Assembly (NCBI GenBank): GCA_002697345.1
Contig: NZVE01000003.1
Location: 1 to 41,830, forward strand
Length of the DNA: 41,830 nucleotides
Direction: 5' to 3'
Origin: Paracoccaceae bacterium
GTDB taxonomy: Bacteria > Pseudomonadota > Alphaproteobacteria > Rhodobacterales > Rhodobacteraceae
Part shown: piece after piece, positions 1-10,385 of the stretch
Position numbering within the stretch: position 1 is the stretch's first letter
How the letters are laid out: the number at the start of each line of letters is the position of its first letter
Translations under genes and position numbers: made by a program
The notes under the pieces: generated by a model
What the model saw: only the letters and a program-made list of their open reading frames with translations
What the model was told of the DNA's origin: nothing
The model's database searches: none

Positions 1-275
1 TCCCTATCTGCCGTGGGTGTAGGATACTTGAGAGGAGTTGCCCCTAGTACGAGAGGACCGGGGTGAACGATCCACTGGTGGACCAGTTGTCATGCCAATG
101 GCAGTGCTGGGTAGCTAAGATCGGAAAGGATAACCGCTGAAGGCATCTAAGCGGGAAGCCCCCCTCAAAACAAGGTATCCCTGAGAACCGAGGTAGACCA
201 CCTCGTCGATAGGCCGGAGATGTAAGCGCAGTAATGCGTTCAGTTGACCGGTACTAATTGTTCGATAGGCTTGAT
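1..275 (+). rRNA. rrl: 23S ribosomal RNA, 3' end (partial)
   Basis: This is the last part of domain VI of 23S rRNA; the 5' part lies outside the window. The universally conserved sarcin-ricin loop (AGTACGAGAGGACC) is at 46-59. The typical 3' end (GACCGGTACTAATTG followed by CGATAGGCTTGAT) runs to about 275. The exact 3' end is set by processing and is uncertain by several bases. A small hairpin follows in the spacer (stem 285-290 with 296-301). The order 23S - 5S - initiator tRNA is typical of alphaproteobacterial rRNA operons. Confidence 0.97.
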
Positions 276-284
276 TTGATCTAG

Positions 285-301
285 TAGAAGCTCGACTTCT
301 A
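285..301 (+). other. Small hairpin in the 23S-5S spacer, possible processing site
   Basis: A perfect 6-bp stem (TAGAAG / CTTCTA) with loop CTCGA lies about 10 bases past the 23S end and 58 bases before 5S. No T-run follows, so it is not a terminator. A role in rRNA processing is inference from position only. Confidence 0.35.
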
Positions 302-359
302 GTAGTTTTAAAAAGAGCTGCATAATGCAGTTTGACTTGGATTTTGATGTTTCTTTTTT

Positions 360-477
360 AGTTTGGTGGTCATAGCACGAGCAAAACACCCGATCCCATC
401 CCGAACTCGGCAGTTAAGTGCCGTTGCGCCGATGGTACTGCGTCTTAAGGCGTGGGAGAGTAGGTCACCGCCAAACT
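360..477 (+). rRNA. rrf: 5S ribosomal RNA
   Basis: The terminal helix is visible: AGTTTGGTGG at 360-369 pairs with CCGCCAAACT at 468-477. Between them are the conserved 5S segments CGATCCCATCCCGAACTCGG (391-410) and the GTGGGAGAGTAGGTC region (451-465). The length of about 118 nt is normal. It lies about 85 nt after 23S and about 67 nt before tRNA-fMet, in the same transcript. Confidence 0.96.
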
Positions 478-544
478 TAATAAGGAACATCATGATTTTC
501 TCTCTTTATGATCTCTAATGCTAGTCTTTTTAGACAATACCTGT

Positions 545-621
<77 letters not shown>

Positions 622-630
622 AGTAAAGCG

Positions 631-659
631 ACGCTAACTCAGTGGGTTAGCGTTTTTTT
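631..659 (+). terminator. Intrinsic terminator of the rRNA operon
   Basis: A perfect 8-bp stem ACGCTAAC (631-638) / GTTAGCGT (646-653) with a 7-base loop is followed by an uninterrupted T run to 659. It lies 9 bases after the tRNA-fMet CCA end, where an rRNA operon would be expected to stop. Confidence 0.93.
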
Positions 660-3209
<2,550 letters not shown>

Positions 3210-3222
3210 CTTTTAAAAAGTG

Positions 3223-3253
3223 TTCAGGCCCAAGATTCATTTCTGGGCTTGAA
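3223..3253 (-). terminator. Hairpin between convergent katG and serine hydrolase
   Basis: A 10-bp stem with one G-U pair (3223-3232 with 3244-3253) encloses the stop codon of the minus-strand gene. Read on the minus strand it is followed three bases later by five T residues, so it suits termination of the serine hydrolase gene. On the plus strand no T-run follows. Confidence 0.55.
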
Positions 3254-4349
3254 CTATAGTACTAAGAAGCTGAGCGACTTTTTTCTCATTTATCCAGCGA
3301 GCTACTACGATTAGGTCGTCATCGGGGTCGATCCAAATAATGTTCGTTCCTGCACCAATAGCACCATAAGATGCCTCTGAACATCCTGGCCATTGACTCT
3401 GACTAGTATTTATCCACCAAAGCAATCCGTAATTAGGATTGAGCTTGGATGGTGTGCGTAGGTTAACGCACCACTTTTCAGGTAAAATACGCTTGTCACT
3501 CCAAACACCACGGTTATGCACTAATAATGCCACACGTGCGTGATCCATAGTACTAATTTGAATCCCACCGCCCCAATGTGTTCCACCAGGAACAGATTGC
3601 ACAGTTCTACCGTCGATCTCCACAAATGAGTTGTGATACCCTTCCCATATCCAATGCTCGGATGCTCCAATAGGATCCATCACACGTTCTTTAAGAACTT
3701 CTGGTAGTGGACGCCGGAATGTATATAAAAGTGATAGTGCCAGTAAATTTACGCGGACATCGTTATATTCGTAAAAGCTACCAGGGGTTTGAAGTTTGCG
3801 GTACAAACCCTTGCGAGAGTTATCGGCGTTAGGCCCAAGTTGTCGATTTCGATCTATTAGATCTGGCTTTCCCCAAAGTGTTCCCTCCCACTCACTAGTT
3901 TGCTCCAGTAAGTGACGCCATGTGATACTTCTATTTTGCATGGAATCAAATTCACCAGACTTAACTGTATTACCAACTAGGGCATCAATATCAGAAATTA
4001 AACCATCTTCGATAGCTATACCTGTTAAGAGGGCAAGATAACTTTTAGCAATGCTAAAAGTCATGTCCATACGGTCAACTTCGCCCCAATGGAATACCAC
4101 CCTACCTCCCTTAAGAATACAGCCATTATTATGACCACGGGGTGTGTAGGGGCCGAGGGCTTGGTTGTGTGGAGGTTCTTCAATATCCGTTAACCCAGGT
4201 ACACTTCCTGCAGCAGTAAGATCGTATGGCCACTGAGACTCGTATGTATCAGCCAGCTCAATATCACGCTTTAAGGATAAAACATCGATTTTACTATTTG
4301 ATGTAGAAAAGCTCTTCCAATTAGAGCCAGCTTTGGGGAAGTATGACAT
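3237..4349 (-). CDS. Beta-lactamase-family (class C fold) serine hydrolase
   Basis: About 370 residues. The serine/lysine motif is SIAK (in TFSIAKSYLALLTG), which in this family gives the nucleophile and general base. A YND in SFYEYNDVRVNLL stands where most members have Y-S-N or Y-A-N. An HWG (GGTHWGGGIQIS) takes the place of the third KTG/HTG motif. Family members include esterases, D-aminopeptidases and 6-aminohexanoate-dimer hydrolases; true lactamase activity cannot be inferred. The ATG at 4349 is preceded by TTGGAGAAATT, a good ribosome binding site; upstream in-frame codons to 4403 lack one. No clear signal peptide is seen. It stands alone and converges on katG. Confidence 0.85.
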   Translation of the reverse strand: MSYFPKAGSNWKSFSTSNSKIDVLSLKRDIELADTYESQWPYDLTAAGSVPGLTDIEEPPHNQALGPYTPRGHNNGCILKGGRVVFHWGEVDRMDMTFSIAKSYLALLTGIAIEDGLISDIDALVGNTVKSGEFDSMQNRSITWRHLLEQTSEWEGTLWGKPDLIDRNRQLGPNADNSRKGLYRKLQTPGSFYEYNDVRVNLLALSLLYTFRRPLPEVLKERVMDPIGASEHWIWEGYHNSFVEIDGRTVQSVPGGTHWGGGIQISTMDHARVALLVHNRGVWSDKRILPEKWCVNLRTPSKLNPNYGLLWWINTSQSQWPGCSEASYGAIGAGTNIIWIDPDDDLIVVARWINEKKVAQLLSTIVQAQK

Positions 4350-4491
4350 AATTTCTCCAATCTTCAGTGATACTTTCATTAGTCTGTTACATTTGAATTG
4401 CAAATTAACTTTTGAAAGCGAAACAGGTAGAGTACACTCTGTAGATTGGTTAAAGTCTATACTAATTTTCTAGTTCTTGTGTCTTTATTAT

Positions 4492-4500
4492 TGATATAAT
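4492..4500 (+). promoter_or_regulatory. Extended -10 promoter element before pdxA-like gene
   Basis: TGATATAAT is a perfect extended -10 (TGN plus TATAAT). No good -35 box lies 16-18 bases upstream, which extended -10 promoters tolerate. It would start transcription near 4507, leaving a leader of about 60 bases before the ATG at 4567. Confidence 0.45.
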
Positions 4501-4566
4501 AAGTTTAAAATTAATAAATAGGACTTCGTACCTCTTCATGTTAAGTTTCTTTATAGAGGATAGTTG

Positions 4567-5574
4567 ATGACATACCCATTAGGGCCTACTTCAATTACAA
4601 TGGGTGATCCATCTGGGGTTGGACCTGAAATTATAGTTAAGACCCTATCAAACCAACCGCCTGGTTCAAGAAACATTGTGTTTGGTTGTCCCAGAGTTAT
4701 GCAGAGGGCCATAGAAGTTACCTCAGTTAATCTAAATGTGAAAACCTTGAAGACAGTTGAAGATGCTACATTTGACCGGAATATAATAGAAGTTTTTCAA
4801 ACTAGTTTTTTTGAAAACCTTCCACGCTTTGGTGAGGTCTCAGAGCATAGTGGAAAAAGCTCATACGATGCAATAATTAGTAGTATAAGTCATGCCCTTG
4901 AAGGAAAAGTGAACTCTATTGTAACTGCACCAATTAACAAAGAGGCTCTCTCCTTAGCCGGTATTAACTACCCTGGTCATACGGAAATTTTAGCTAAGTT
5001 TTCTGGAGTTGACCAAGTTGCGATGTTACTCGGAAATGGTGATATACGCACTGTTTTAGTTTCAATTCATTGTTCGCTAAGTGAAGCCATAAAAGCTGTA
5101 ACTTTTGAGGCTCAAATGAAGGCAATTCGATTTGCTCATGATGGAGCCATAGCTCTTGGTTTCTCCCAACCACGTGTTGCCGTGGCAGGTTTAAACCCTC
5201 ATGCTGGTGAAGGTGGTTTGTTTGGTAAAGAAGAGATTGAAACTATTTCACCTGCTATAGAAGCTGCAAAAAAAGAAGGTATCAATGCATCAGGACCTTG
5301 GCCGGGTGATACTGTTTTCATGCAGGCAAGATTAGGAAAATTTGATATTGTCGTTGCTCAATACCATGATCAAGGTTTAATTCCAGTTAAGTATATGGGG
5401 TTAGAACAGGGGGTCAACATTACTTTAGGTCTGCCATTTGTACGCACTAGCCCCGATCATGGAACAGCATTTGATATAGCTGGTAAAGGAGTCGCTGATG
5501 CAGCTAGCTTTGGAATGGCGATGAATTATGCAAAACAGTTAGTGGAAGCAAAAAATAAAGCTAAAACGTTATGA
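4567..5574 (+). CDS. PdxA-family 4-hydroxythreonine-4-phosphate dehydrogenase-like protein
   Basis: 335 residues matching the PdxA family end to end: the N-terminal TMGDPSGVGPEI, YPGHTE, AGLNPHAGEGG and AQYHDQGLIPVKY. The last three hold the histidines that bind the divalent metal in PdxA. The C-terminal signature is RTSPDHGTAFDIAGKG. PdxA oxidises and decarboxylates 4-phosphohydroxy-L-threonine in vitamin B6 synthesis. The PdxA2 branch acts on 4-phospho-D-threonate or -erythronate in sugar-acid catabolism. The neighbours here are not pdxJ, ksgA or surA, so the branch is uncertain. Start ATG 4567 follows AGAGGA (4555-4560); a TTG lies one codon upstream. The end overlaps the next gene by 4 bases (ATGA), implying translational coupling. 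Confidence 0.88.
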   Translation: MTYPLGPTSITMGDPSGVGPEIIVKTLSNQPPGSRNIVFGCPRVMQRAIEVTSVNLNVKTLKTVEDATFDRNIIEVFQTSFFENLPRFGEVSEHSGKSSYDAIISSISHALEGKVNSIVTAPINKEALSLAGINYPGHTEILAKFSGVDQVAMLLGNGDIRTVLVSIHCSLSEAIKAVTFEAQMKAIRFAHDGAIALGFSQPRVAVAGLNPHAGEGGLFGKEEIETISPAIEAAKKEGINASGPWPGDTVFMQARLGKFDIVVAQYHDQGLIPVKYMGLEQGVNITLGLPFVRTSPDHGTAFDIAGKGVADAASFGMAMNYAKQLVEAKNKAKTL

Positions 5575-6263
5575 GTTTAAAATTTATCTTTATGCTTACC
5601 CGAAATGACCAAACTGTTAAGGATGCTGAAGAACATCTTGAAACAGTATTAAACTGTGGTGTTAAGCACATAGGGTTTAAGGATATTGGTCTTTCTTTTG
5701 AGAAATTAAAAATACTTAATGATAAAATAAAAAAATATGGAGCTGAGAGTTATTTAGAAGTTGTCTCTTTAGATAAAAATAGTGAAATGCTATCAGCGCA
5801 AACTGCTGTAGATATTGGTGTTGATAACTTGCTTGGTGGTACTAACATCCAATCTGTTCTTCCTATTATCAAAGGGTCAAAGATTAGATATTTTCCGTTT
5901 CCAGGAGAAATAGTCGGGCATCCGAGTGTGCTTACTGGTTCGATTGAGGAAATTGTAAAAAGCGCAAGTAAGTTAGTAAGTTATGAGGGAGTTCACGGAC
6001 TTGATTTACTAGCATATCGCTTTGTGGGAGACGTTTCATCTCTTATGAATGCTGTAAGGTCAGTAACTGATAAGCCTGTTATCATAGCAGGATCGATTGA
6101 TTGTAAGAAAAAAATTATAGAAGTAATGGAGTCAGGTGCTAGAGCCTTTACAATTGGGACAGCTGCACTAAATGGAGTTTATACTTCAGAAGGACATAAT
6201 TTAACCTCACAACTCAGAAAGGTAATAGAAGACGTAGCTGAAATTGACTCCAAAGGTTTATAA
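5571..6263 (+). CDS. Uncharacterised TIM-barrel-like protein coupled to pdxA-like gene
   Basis: 230 residues, not assigned to a named enzyme. The pattern of short strands ending in glycine or aspartate (CGVKHIGFKDIG, VDNLLGGTNIQ, VHGLDLLAYR, PVIIAGSID, GARAFTIGTAAL) is that of a beta/alpha barrel. The late PVIIAGSID and FTIGTAAL strands resemble the phosphate-binding end of HisA-like or other phosphate-dependent barrels. There is no signal peptide or membrane segment. It overlaps the PdxA-family gene by 4 bases, so the two are almost certainly made together and likely act on the same phosphorylated intermediate. An isomerase, epimerase or aldolase role would fit, but that is inference. Confidence 0.6.
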   Translation: MSLKFIFMLTRNDQTVKDAEEHLETVLNCGVKHIGFKDIGLSFEKLKILNDKIKKYGAESYLEVVSLDKNSEMLSAQTAVDIGVDNLLGGTNIQSVLPIIKGSKIRYFPFPGEIVGHPSVLTGSIEEIVKSASKLVSYEGVHGLDLLAYRFVGDVSSLMNAVRSVTDKPVIIAGSIDCKKKIIEVMESGARAFTIGTAALNGVYTSEGHNLTSQLRKVIEDVAEIDSKGL

Positions 6264-6330
6264 AACTTACTTTATGTAGTAAACTTGATAATGCCCTGTA
6301 GGACTCATCATCACCTTATAGTTGTTAGTC

Positions 6331-6807
6331 TCAAGAGACAGAATATAGATCTAAAATAACTTCAGACTTGAAACGAGCACCAGTTCCTAAAAAAGATAAT
6401 TTATTTACCCAGTTGTATTTCTTATGACCTGTTTCCAGAGAGGCTTGTGTTATCATAGAGTACTCAGAAGGGTTTACATTTTCACCAGCTGCAAGTTTTG
6501 AAATTATACTTTCTGGACCATGACGAAATCCTTTATTTATCACTTCTATTATAGCCCCATCTGAAGTTTGAAGAGCATATCTTGTGTCTAACTCACTTAG
6601 CTCGGTACTAGCAATCGTTTGCCAATCTGCACCAAGATTTAAGATAATCCCCTCAATGCTTGGCCCCTTAAAATTTCCACCTATTATAGGTATTATACGG
6701 CGTAAGGATGTTCTTCCTGCTCCCAATTCAATAGGGTCATCTAGAGAGATTTGTAGCTGAGCAAAGAAAGTTAATTGTGGGGTTGGGAGTACTATCGCAT
6801 TTTTCAT
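6331..6807 (-). CDS. DUF3237 family protein
   Basis: 158 residues with the DUF3237 (UPF0311-like) pattern: LTFFAQLQISLDDPIELG at the N terminus, the glycine-rich GGNFKGPSIEGIILNLGADWQ segment, then TRYALQTSDGAIIEVINKG, and a conserved end with FLGTGARF. The family is a small beta-barrel of unknown biochemical role, often found beside catabolic oxidoreductases. It starts at ATG 6807 after AGGAG with 7-base spacing, and overlaps the stop of the monooxygenase gene upstream by 4 bases, so the two are translationally coupled. No signal peptide. Confidence 0.82.
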   Translation of the reverse strand: MKNAIVLPTPQLTFFAQLQISLDDPIELGAGRTSLRRIIPIIGGNFKGPSIEGIILNLGADWQTIASTELSELDTRYALQTSDGAIIEVINKGFRHGPESIISKLAAGENVNPSEYSMITQASLETGHKKYNWVNKLSFLGTGARFKSEVILDLYSVS

Positions 6808-8057
6808 AAGTAAGCTCCTAATAACGATGATTGTTTATTAAATTGTGTTACTGAAAGCCCGACAAGAGACTTAAAGTTAGCAGAGTGTTTTGATAGCTCT
6901 TGCTGACTTATCACACTATCTAGTGTCTCAAACATTCCACCACACCTTTCTTCAACAATCTGCAAGATAGTATCAGGACCGCTTTTTCTACTTGCTAATA
7001 CTACACTATTTGAACTTTTTAGGGTTTGTTCCTGGAAATGATGTAACGCAGTTTTAGTCGAGCCATATTCAATTAAAGCTTTACCCAAGCTTCTAGCGTC
7101 CAGGATTGCCTGAGTGCCTCCATTAGAACCTGTGGGGTATGTTGGATGTGCGGCGTCTCCTATCAGGAGTGTGAGCCCATCCACCCAATTATCAACGGGA
7201 TTTCTATCTACCATTGGATATTCTAGGACTGTATTAGAGGATCTCACCATATTTGGAAAATCAAACCAGTCGTATGACCAAGTTTCGAAATAAGGTAAGA
7301 ATTTGTTGAACTTTACAGATTTGTTCCAGTTATTTTCCTGAATGAGCTTTGTGTCTTCAGATTTACGTTCACAAATCCAATTAATTATTACGTTCCCTTT
7401 TCTATCAGGCGTAGATATCGGGTAGGCTACTATGCGTTGAGTAGCATGACCAATCATAGCCATGGTTGCTCCCGACCTAAAAGGTTTGGATTTGCTGGTT
7501 CCTCTCCAAAGTATAACCCCTTTCCAAAGGGGAGGACCTTCGCCCGGATATAGCTGCCGTCGTAATACTGAATTTATACCATCAGCGGCAATACAAAGGT
7601 CTCCACTAATTTCAGACAATTTACCTGCGTTATCCATAATTGAAACGTGGACTTTATTTTGTTTTGTCTGACTTTTAATAACTTCATACCCGAGCTTAAT
7701 GGTATCTGTCCCACAGCGGTTAATTAAAGTTCTATACAGTAGCATTTGTAATTCACCACGATGAATTGAAAATTGTGGAAAATCATAACCTGCTTCTAAT
7801 CCTCGTGGCTCAGACCATATTTCTAACCCTAATTTTGTAAAGAAGGCCAATTCACGTGTTTTTACACCAGTGGCCTCAAGCTCGTTTAAAAGCCCCATAG
7901 CGGCCAACTCCCTGACTGCGGTTGGTTGGATGTTAATCCCTACACCTAAAGGTTTAATTTTTTGAGATTTTTCGAAGATTTGAAATGGTATGCCAAGCTG
8001 GTGACACGTTAAGCCAAGAGAAAGTCCCGAAATTCCAGCACCAGATATAATTATCAT
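6804..8057 (-). CDS. FAD-dependent aromatic-type monooxygenase
   Basis: 417 residues of the group A flavoprotein monooxygenase family (salicylate or 6-hydroxynicotinate hydroxylase type). The FAD dinucleotide fold is GAGISG at residues 6-11, followed by the ribose-binding FEKS. A DG motif lies in CIAADGINSVLRRQ, which contacts FAD and NAD(P)H. The second FAD motif GDAAHPTYPTGSNGG sits around residue 300. Such enzymes use NAD(P)H and O2 to hydroxylate a small, often aromatic, substrate; the substrate is not visible from sequence. It is the first gene of a two-gene minus-strand unit with the DUF3237 protein and diverges from the dehalogenase-like gene across about 112 bases. Confidence 0.88.
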   Translation of the reverse strand: MIIISGAGISGLSLGLTCHQLGIPFQIFEKSQKIKPLGVGINIQPTAVRELAAMGLLNELEATGVKTRELAFFTKLGLEIWSEPRGLEAGYDFPQFSIHRGELQMLLYRTLINRCGTDTIKLGYEVIKSQTKQNKVHVSIMDNAGKLSEISGDLCIAADGINSVLRRQLYPGEGPPLWKGVILWRGTSKSKPFRSGATMAMIGHATQRIVAYPISTPDRKGNVIINWICERKSEDTKLIQENNWNKSVKFNKFLPYFETWSYDWFDFPNMVRSSNTVLEYPMVDRNPVDNWVDGLTLLIGDAAHPTYPTGSNGGTQAILDARSLGKALIEYGSTKTALHHFQEQTLKSSNSVVLASRKSGPDTILQIVEERCGGMFETLDSVISQQELSKHSANFKSLVGLSVTQFNKQSSLLGAYL

Positions 8058-8106
8058 ATGAATATAAACCCCTTGAACTTTTTTAATACAATCAAACTAA
8101 AATTGT

Positions 8107-8131
8107 AACTTATATTTAAAAAGTATAAGTT
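8107..8131. promoter_or_regulatory. Perfect inverted repeat in divergent control region, possible operator
   Basis: AACTTATA (8107-8114) and TATAAGTT (8124-8131) form a perfect 8-bp inverted repeat with 9 bases between. It lies midway between the divergent starts at 8057 and 8170. The geometry suits binding of a dimeric regulator. A plus-strand hairpin followed by three further Ts (8132-8134) is the alternative reading. Confidence 0.45.
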
Positions 8132-8169
8132 TTTGATCAAGTTAATTCTGAAGATAAAAGGTTAAAAAA

Positions 8170-9375
8170 ATGACAAAAATGGTTTCTCAGTTGTTAACTG
8201 AAATTGAACTCAAGAGCGAACAAAAGGATCAGATGAGTAGTGATGATCTTGTTGGCTTTGATGTTTCTAATAGTTTCCGTCAGTTTAATCAAATGAATGA
8301 TATGTTCACCAGAGCTTACTGGGATGTGTCTATTAAATCCCCTGACACAGAGGCATTTTTTAATAGTTATAGGGCAGATTTTATTCCTAGACGTGGGGAA
8401 GGTTTTAACCAAAAAGACTTTTCTCTTCGAAATGCGTCTTGGTTAATTTCCGATATCATTTCCAATCGAGGTGGAGAAAGGGGTTTAAGGGAAGGTTTTC
8501 AAGCAGCAATAGAGTCAGACACTGAGATTGCACCAAATAAGGTTTTAATTGACGATGTAGCAAACCAGTCAATTGAAATAAAAAAAATAGCAAAACTTTT
8601 TGGGGCAGATTTAGTTGGAATTACATCGGTAGATAAAAGGTGGCACTATAGTCATAGGGTCGATACAAAAACTTTTTCAGCTGTTGACAACGAACTTCCT
8701 GCAGACTGTAACTCGGTAATAGTTATGGCTCACGCAATGGATTATGATCTTGTTGACACATATCCATCTGCTTTAGCAGGGGCCTCAACAGGCAGAGAGT
8801 ACAGTCACGAAGCCTCAATTTGTATGCAATTGGCGGCATATATTAGAGGTCTTGGATATGAGGCTATAGCCTCAATGAATGATACTGCTTTAGTTATACC
8901 GTATGCAATAAAAGCAGGTTTGGGGGAATATGGCAGAAACCAAATGGTTCTAACTCCCGAGTATGGGCCACGAGTACGGTTTTCAAAGATTTTCACGTCA
9001 CTACCTTTAAAAAATGATGTTCCTAAGCCGCTGGGTATAAAAGAATATTGTAATGATTGTACCAAGTGTGCGAAAGCGTGCCCTCCCAAAGCATTACCTT
9101 TTGGCGCTCCTACAGAAGGAAGTGGGAGCCCTTCCACAATAAAGGGGGTAAAAAAATGGTCTGCAAATTGTGAGAAATGTTTTGGGTATTGGGCTAAGAT
9201 AAGAACTGATTGTGCAATATGTATGCGTGTTTGCCCTTTCAACCGTAAATATAAGAGCTTTTATGATATTATATGGCGTTGGCTAGCAACCTCTCCGCTT
9301 AGAAAAATTGCTTTAATTTGGGAAGCAAAGAGAAAACCTCGACAGAGGCTTAAACCAAGCGATTGGTGGAACTGA
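8170..9375 (+). CDS. Reductive-dehalogenase (RdhA) family iron-sulfur/cobamide protein, short form
   Basis: 401 residues related to RdhA catalytic subunits, with epoxyqueuosine reductase QueG as the more distant relative. The stretch GLGEYGRNQMVLTPEYGPRVR (residues 250-270) is the RdhA core. Tyr211 in GREYSHEAS is a candidate for the conserved active-site tyrosine. The first [4Fe-4S] site is C294, C297, C300 and C304 (CxxCxxCxxxCP). The second uses cysteines from C334, C337, C348, C351 and C355. RdhA enzymes remove halide using a corrinoid cofactor. This protein has no Tat signal, so it should be cytoplasmic, and lacks the C-terminal reductase domain of self-sufficient aerobic forms, so it needs a separate electron donor. 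It heads a probable operon with the next two genes. No cobalamin riboswitch is visible. A non-dehalogenating role is possible. Confidence 0.8.
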   Translation: MTKMVSQLLTEIELKSEQKDQMSSDDLVGFDVSNSFRQFNQMNDMFTRAYWDVSIKSPDTEAFFNSYRADFIPRRGEGFNQKDFSLRNASWLISDIISNRGGERGLREGFQAAIESDTEIAPNKVLIDDVANQSIEIKKIAKLFGADLVGITSVDKRWHYSHRVDTKTFSAVDNELPADCNSVIVMAHAMDYDLVDTYPSALAGASTGREYSHEASICMQLAAYIRGLGYEAIASMNDTALVIPYAIKAGLGEYGRNQMVLTPEYGPRVRFSKIFTSLPLKNDVPKPLGIKEYCNDCTKCAKACPPKALPFGAPTEGSGSPSTIKGVKKWSANCEKCFGYWAKIRTDCAICMRVCPFNRKYKSFYDIIWRWLATSPLRKIALIWEAKRKPRQRLKPSDWWN

Positions 9376-9416
9376 AATGTATGTCTTTAAAAAACATTCG
9401 AAAAGAAAGGGTATTC

Positions 9417-10355
9417 ATGTCCCTACTTATTGATATGAGGAATCCAGAATGGATGACAGATATAAGTTTGAAAACCTTTATTTCTGCTAGTTTACCTAAT
9501 GTTAATATAGTTTGTGGCCCTCCAAAATTTACTATGCCTGAAATCATAATGGCAACCTTTACGAATACTTTCGATATCTCTATTCTGCAGTACTTACCTA
9601 ACCTGCGTTTAGTTCAAAAAGTAGGAGCGGGGGTGGACTCTATTTTAGCGGACCCAAATTTTCCAACTAGTATCCGTATTGCTCGAATGAGTAGTAGTAC
9701 GCAATCTCTGGAAATGGCTGAATATTGCCTGGCTGAGGTCCTTTCATATCAACGAAATATTCGTTTTTATCAAAAGAATCAAATTCGAAAAGACTGGAAA
9801 CAGCACTCTCCTTTGTGCATTAACAACACGCATATTGGAGTTTTGGGCCTAGGGCAAATAGGTAGAAAAGTTGCACAACTTTTTCTGAAATATGGATTTA
9901 AGGTATCTGGGTGGAGTAAATCATCAAAGAGCATCAAAGGTATTAAGTCATATACTGGGCATAATGGGTTGGAAACAATGTTATCTCACTCAGATTACGT
10001 TATTGGTATTTTGCCCTCAACGCGAGAGACAGATAATTTAATAGATTCAAAAATGTTAAGAAATTTCAAATCAGGAGCTATTTTTATTAACATAGGTCGT
10101 GGGAATCTGGTCGTAGATAATGATTTAGTTGACGCGCTTGATGACGGAATTTTGAAGGCAGCAACTTTAGATGTATTTAGACAAGAACCTTTACCTTTAG
10201 ATCACCCATTTTGGGGTCACTCTAAAATAGCCATCACTCCACATGTTTCTGGGTGGAATGTTGATGATACGATCTTGGATATTGCTCAAAACTATTTAAG
10301 ACTATTAAATAATAAACTATTACTTCATGAAGTTGACCGTGACCTGGGTTATTAA
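9417..10355 (+). CDS. GhrA-like D-isomer-specific 2-hydroxyacid dehydrogenase
   Basis: 312 residues. The NAD(P)-binding motif GLGQIG is at 144-149. The catalytic set of the family is present: Arg228 in NIGRGN, Glu257 in DVFRQEPLP and His276 in ITPHVSG. The spacing and the PLPLDHPFW segment resemble glyoxylate/hydroxypyruvate reductase A. These enzymes interconvert 2-oxo and 2-hydroxy acids in the cytoplasm. The ATG at 9417 is preferred because AAAGGG precedes it at good spacing; starts at 9363 (TTG) and 9381 overlap or abut the upstream gene and lack a binding site. It follows the RdhA-like gene by 41 bases, probably in one transcript. Confidence 0.87.
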   Translation: MSLLIDMRNPEWMTDISLKTFISASLPNVNIVCGPPKFTMPEIIMATFTNTFDISILQYLPNLRLVQKVGAGVDSILADPNFPTSIRIARMSSSTQSLEMAEYCLAEVLSYQRNIRFYQKNQIRKDWKQHSPLCINNTHIGVLGLGQIGRKVAQLFLKYGFKVSGWSKSSKSIKGIKSYTGHNGLETMLSHSDYVIGILPSTRETDNLIDSKMLRNFKSGAIFINIGRGNLVVDNDLVDALDDGILKAATLDVFRQEPLPLDHPFWGHSKIAITPHVSGWNVDDTILDIAQNYLRLLNNKLLLHEVDRDLGY

Positions 10356-10385
10356 GAGATAAATTTTATTAAAAGGAAATATAAA

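Noticed and set aside
308-493. Minus-strand open frame across the 5S rRNA gene
   Set aside because: It is the antisense of a structural RNA; no ribosome binding site or protein family pattern.
8058-8169. Cobalamin riboswitch before the RdhA-like gene
   Set aside because: The 112-base leader is too short and lacks the B12-box-like GCCACTG sequence.
8805-9242. 145-codon minus-strand open frame inside the RdhA-like gene
   Set aside because: It is a shadow of a clearly coding plus-strand gene with cofactor motifs; no start signal and no recognisable domain.
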